A DNA stretch of 64,000 nucleotides. It comes from UBA8524 sp964215915 (GTDB lineage Bacteria; Bacteroidota; Bacteroidia; UBA8524). Every line of letters starts with the position of its first letter. Positions within the stretch are counted from its first letter, which is position 1. The notes below the pieces were generated by a model. It had not been told where the DNA came from. It made no database searches and was given only the letters and a program-made list of their open reading frames with translations. Positions 61,723 to 64,000 of this stretch are shown here, one piece after another. The position numbers were made by a program, and so were the translations under genes. The stretch is taken from assembly GCA_964215915.1 (NCBI GenBank), contig CAXPEB010000047.1, positions 1 through 64,000 of the forward strand, given 5' to 3'.

Positions 61723-64000
61723 TTGAGTGCCCGGACTCCATACCAACCCTTACTTCGTACCGCCCTTTTCTGGGCATTCCTTCTTTCTATGCTCGGTGCG
61801 GTAAATGCACAAAAGGAAAATAACATCTGGTATTTCGGAGAAGGAGTAGGACTGAATTTCAATCATACTCCTCCGCTCCCACTTACTTCCGGTGTTCAAA
61901 AGGCCTATGAAGGCTGTGCTTCCGTGAGTGATGCCGATGGGAGGCCCCTCTTTTATACCGATGGGCTGAAGGTATACGACCGGTATAATGGCCTGATGAT
62001 TAACGGCGACAGCCTTAAAAGCGGCTTCTCGTCCACCCAATCGGCACTTATCCTGAAAAAGCCGGGAAGCTCACATCTCTATTATCTTTTTTCTTCCGGA
62101 TGCAATTCTTCCGGGTCTCCCTCACAGGATATTTATGGGTTCCATTATAGTGTGGTAGATATTTCAAAAAATGGAGGAAGAGGTGAAGTCATCCAAAAAA
62201 ACATCCCCTTGCTGCAGGACACCTCTTTCGAGAAACTGGTGGCGGTAAAGGATGCATTCGGTTGCGGTTTCTGGGTAATTACCCACGACACCCGTATCGG
62301 TACTTTTTTCTCTTTCCACGTTACGGAAGCAGGGGTAGATCCGGTACCGGTACGTTCCAAAACCGGTTACGTCAGTACCGTACTTAGCGGAGGCAGCACC
62401 GGGTACATGAAAGCCTCCCCCGATGGCACCCGAATCGCTACGGCCTATTATTTTTACCACCGCCTGGAGCTTTTCGACTTCAACCGGGAAACGGGGCAAG
62501 TCTCCAACTGTCTGTTACTGGACAGCACCTTCGACTATATTTACTATGGTCTCAGCTTTTCCCCAAACAGTCGTTACCTGTACGCTACCGCACCCCTGAT
62601 CAACCGACCTGATCTCTATTCCGAGTTATTCCAGTATGAGGTAGCGCTCGCCGATCCTTCCGCCATCATTGCTTCCAGGATGCTCATCCATAAAAAAGAT
62701 TCTACATCCTCTTTTTCTTATTGTGCTCTGCAGCTGGGACCGGATGGGAAGATCTACCTCTGCCAGCTATCGTACGGGTCACCGAGTTATTCCCTGTTGG
62801 GGGTCATAGAAAATCCGGACCGGAAAGGATTGGACTGCGGGTTTGTGGACTCCGGTGTAGTCATTAACAAGGTATCAAGAAAAAGAACTTCCTACGGCTT
62901 GCCGAACATGGTGGATAACCCCGCTCCCTTTAGCCTGGAGTTTGACCTGGAAGATGTTTCCCTTTGCGGATCGGAACCGGCTGTACTGGATGCCAGTCAC
63001 CTGAAAGGCCATTTTCTTTGGAGTACCGGTGATACGTCCAAAATTATTAAAGTCAGCAATCCCGGCACCTACACACTCTCCCTTTCCAACCATTGCGGTA
63101 CTTATACGGATACGGTAAAGGTTATCGACGGAGGCAGCCATGCTCCTCCCCTGCTGTCCCTGGGGCCGGATACAACACTATGCGGACCTTTTTCCCTCCT
63201 TCTGGACGGAGGCAGTAACAGAAAGCGATACCGATGGAGTACCGGTGATGTATCGGAAACGCTTCACGTCAGTGAGCCCGGACTCTACACGCTGACGGTA
63301 ACCGACACCAACAACTGCACGGCCCATGACACCCTAAAAATCCGGCAGCTGAAGACTCCCGTAGTCCAGGCCACAATTGATACCACCGTATGCCCCTTCG
63401 TCAGGCTGAGCATCACAAACCCTGACCCGGATGCAGGTTACATGTGGAACTCAGGGGATACCGGACTCATTCTGAATGTAACCGAAACCGGTCGCTATAC
63501 GGCTACCCTGAAAAGTCCCTGGTGTACAGACTCCGGCTTTGTGAATGTGGATACCATCCCCCCACCCTCCGAACTGGTTTTTGACCTGGGAAAAGACACC
63601 CTGCTATGCAGCGGCTGGAGCTATACCCTAATGGGCGCAAGGGATATACAGGAAAAACTGCTGTGGAATACCGGAGACACCTCCACTACGCTGACCGTGA
63701 ATACCGCCGGACTATATATTCTTACGGCCAGCTCCTCCTGTGGCTCTTACAGCGATTCGGTGAGGATCTCCTACGGCACTCCCTTCAAGGTGTATTTGGG
63801 TAATGACACGGCTTTCTGCGGCCCATTCCGTCACCTGCTGGACGCAGGAAAGGGGGCCTCACAATACCTCTGGAATACGGGAGATACTACCGTTTCTATT
63901 CTGGCTGATTACCCGGACCTGTATGCCGTTGCCGTTATTGACAGCAACTCCTGTAAAACCGGAGACACCATTAACATCGGACAACTCAACACCCCTCTGG
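61723..64000 (+). CDS. Large surface protein, PD40-like propeller plus Ig-like repeats (partial, runs off the window)
   Basis: The frame stays open from after the TGA at 61708 to the end of the window (759 codons). The TTG at 61723 gives MSARTPYQPLLRTALFWAFL then LSMLGAVNAQ, a proper signal peptide; ATG at 61789 would cut into it. The N-terminal ~370 residues form a propeller-like domain (NNIWYFGEGVGLNFNHTP, MKASPDGTRIATAYYF, LSFSPNSRYLYAT, LQLGPDGKIYLCQLS). Then come five or more Ig-like repeats of ~85 residues with the phrases LGPDTTLCGPFSLLLDGG and YRWSTGDVS, LWNTGDTST, YLWNTGDTTV. A type B sorting domain beyond the window is likely. Confidence 0.85.
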   Translation, partial: MSARTPYQPLLRTALFWAFLLSMLGAVNAQKENNIWYFGEGVGLNFNHTPPLPLTSGVQKAYEGCASVSDADGRPLFYTDGLKVYDRYNGLMINGDSLKSGFSSTQSALILKKPGSSHLYYLFSSGCNSSGSPSQDIYGFHYSVVDISKNGGRGEVIQKNIPLLQDTSFEKLVAVKDAFGCGFWVITHDTRIGTFFSFHVTEAGVDPVPVRSKTGYVSTVLSGGSTGYMKASPDGTRIATAYYFYHRLELFDFNRETGQVSNCLLLDSTFDYIYYGLSFSPNSRYLYATAPLINRPDLYSELFQYEVALADPSAIIASRMLIHKKDSTSSFSYCALQLGPDGKIYLCQLSYGSPSYSLLGVIENPDRKGLDCGFVDSGVVINKVSRKRTSYGLPNMVDNPAPFSLEFDLEDVSLCGSEPAVLDASHLKGHFLWSTGDTSKIIKVSNPGTYTLSLSNHCGTYTDTVKVIDGGSHAPPLLSLGPDTTLCGPFSLLLDGGSNRKRYRWSTGDVSETLHVSEPGLYTLTVTDTNNCTAHDTLKIRQLKTPVVQATIDTTVCPFVRLSITNPDPDAGYMWNSGDTGLILNVTETGRYTATLKSPWCTDSGFVNVDTIPPPSELVFDLGKDTLLCSGWSYTLMGARDIQEKLLWNTGDTSTTLTVNTAGLYILTASSSCGSYSDSVRISYGTPFKVYLGNDTAFCGPFRHLLDAGKGASQYLWNTGDTTVSILADYPDLYAVAVIDSNSCKTGDTINIGQLNTPL

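Noticed and set aside
61374..61823. 149-codon plus-strand frame ending inside the last gene's signal peptide
   Set aside because: It has no family motif and overlaps a clear signal peptide in another frame. The true gene starts at 61723.
1..64000. CRISPR arrays and complete insertion sequences
   Set aside because: I saw no regular spaced direct repeats of CRISPR type and no full transposase. The only transposase trace is the IS3 stub at 27991-28060.

Overview
The window is a chromosomal segment of a Bacteroidota bacterium. I infer this from six secreted proteins with C-terminal signals of the type IX secretion system (five type A, one type B), a PorE-like OmpA protein, promoters of the Bacteroidota form TTG-N17-19-TAnnTTTG in front of the tRNA genes, and weak Shine-Dalgarno signals. 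The family or genus cannot be fixed from this sequence alone.

Layout. 1-6.5 kb: tRNA-Phe, then the two halves of an Fe-S oxidoreductase pair (299-1588 and 5708-6490), separated by a response regulator, a PorE-like OmpA protein and a stand-alone LuxR-type HTH protein. 6.5-25.2 kb: a giant type B-sorted surface protein, a conserved small protein with a membrane glycosyltransferase, an arginase-fold protein that seems to have lost its metal site, a nucleotide-sugar-type dehydrogenase, a lipoprotein, a vWA-like protein, mfd, and a large choice-of-anchor surface protein. 25.4-29 kb: tRNA-Glu followed by a repeat-rich, mostly non-coding zone with decayed copies of the tRNA 3' end, a palindromic insert, shared repeats, an IS3 stub and one AT-rich orphan gene; it looks like an old integration hotspot. 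29-42.8 kb: three more type A-sorted proteins, a Crp-type regulator with a quinone-oxidoreductase-like enzyme, an FAD-linked oxidase, methionine aminopeptidase and a beta-propeller protein.

42.9-47.7 kb is the most interesting part. A WYL-domain regulator with an unusual C-terminal extension is divergent from an operon encoding a soluble slipin/SPFH protein and an RtcB RNA ligase. The 0.7 kb between them is packed with RNA-like hairpins. These include two tandem tRNA-like modules in circularly permuted order (T-arm, capped acceptor-like stem, D-arm), the second followed by a tRNA-Trp-type anticodon arm. No Ro60 gene is in the window. I propose an RNA-repair or RNA-processing locus that carries its own permuted-tRNA or Y-RNA-like RNA.

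47.7-57 kb: accessory genes, including an alpha/beta hydrolase, a second copy of a ~430 bp dispersed repeat, a marR-arr-reductase operon (Arr is a rifampin ADP-ribosyltransferase), a YtfI/YtfJ-like pair, a porin, a Fic protein with two operator-like palindromes at its start, and an XRE-pentapeptide protein. 57-64 kb: a lipase/beta-helix surface protein and the 5' part of a large PD40/Ig-like surface protein that runs off the window.
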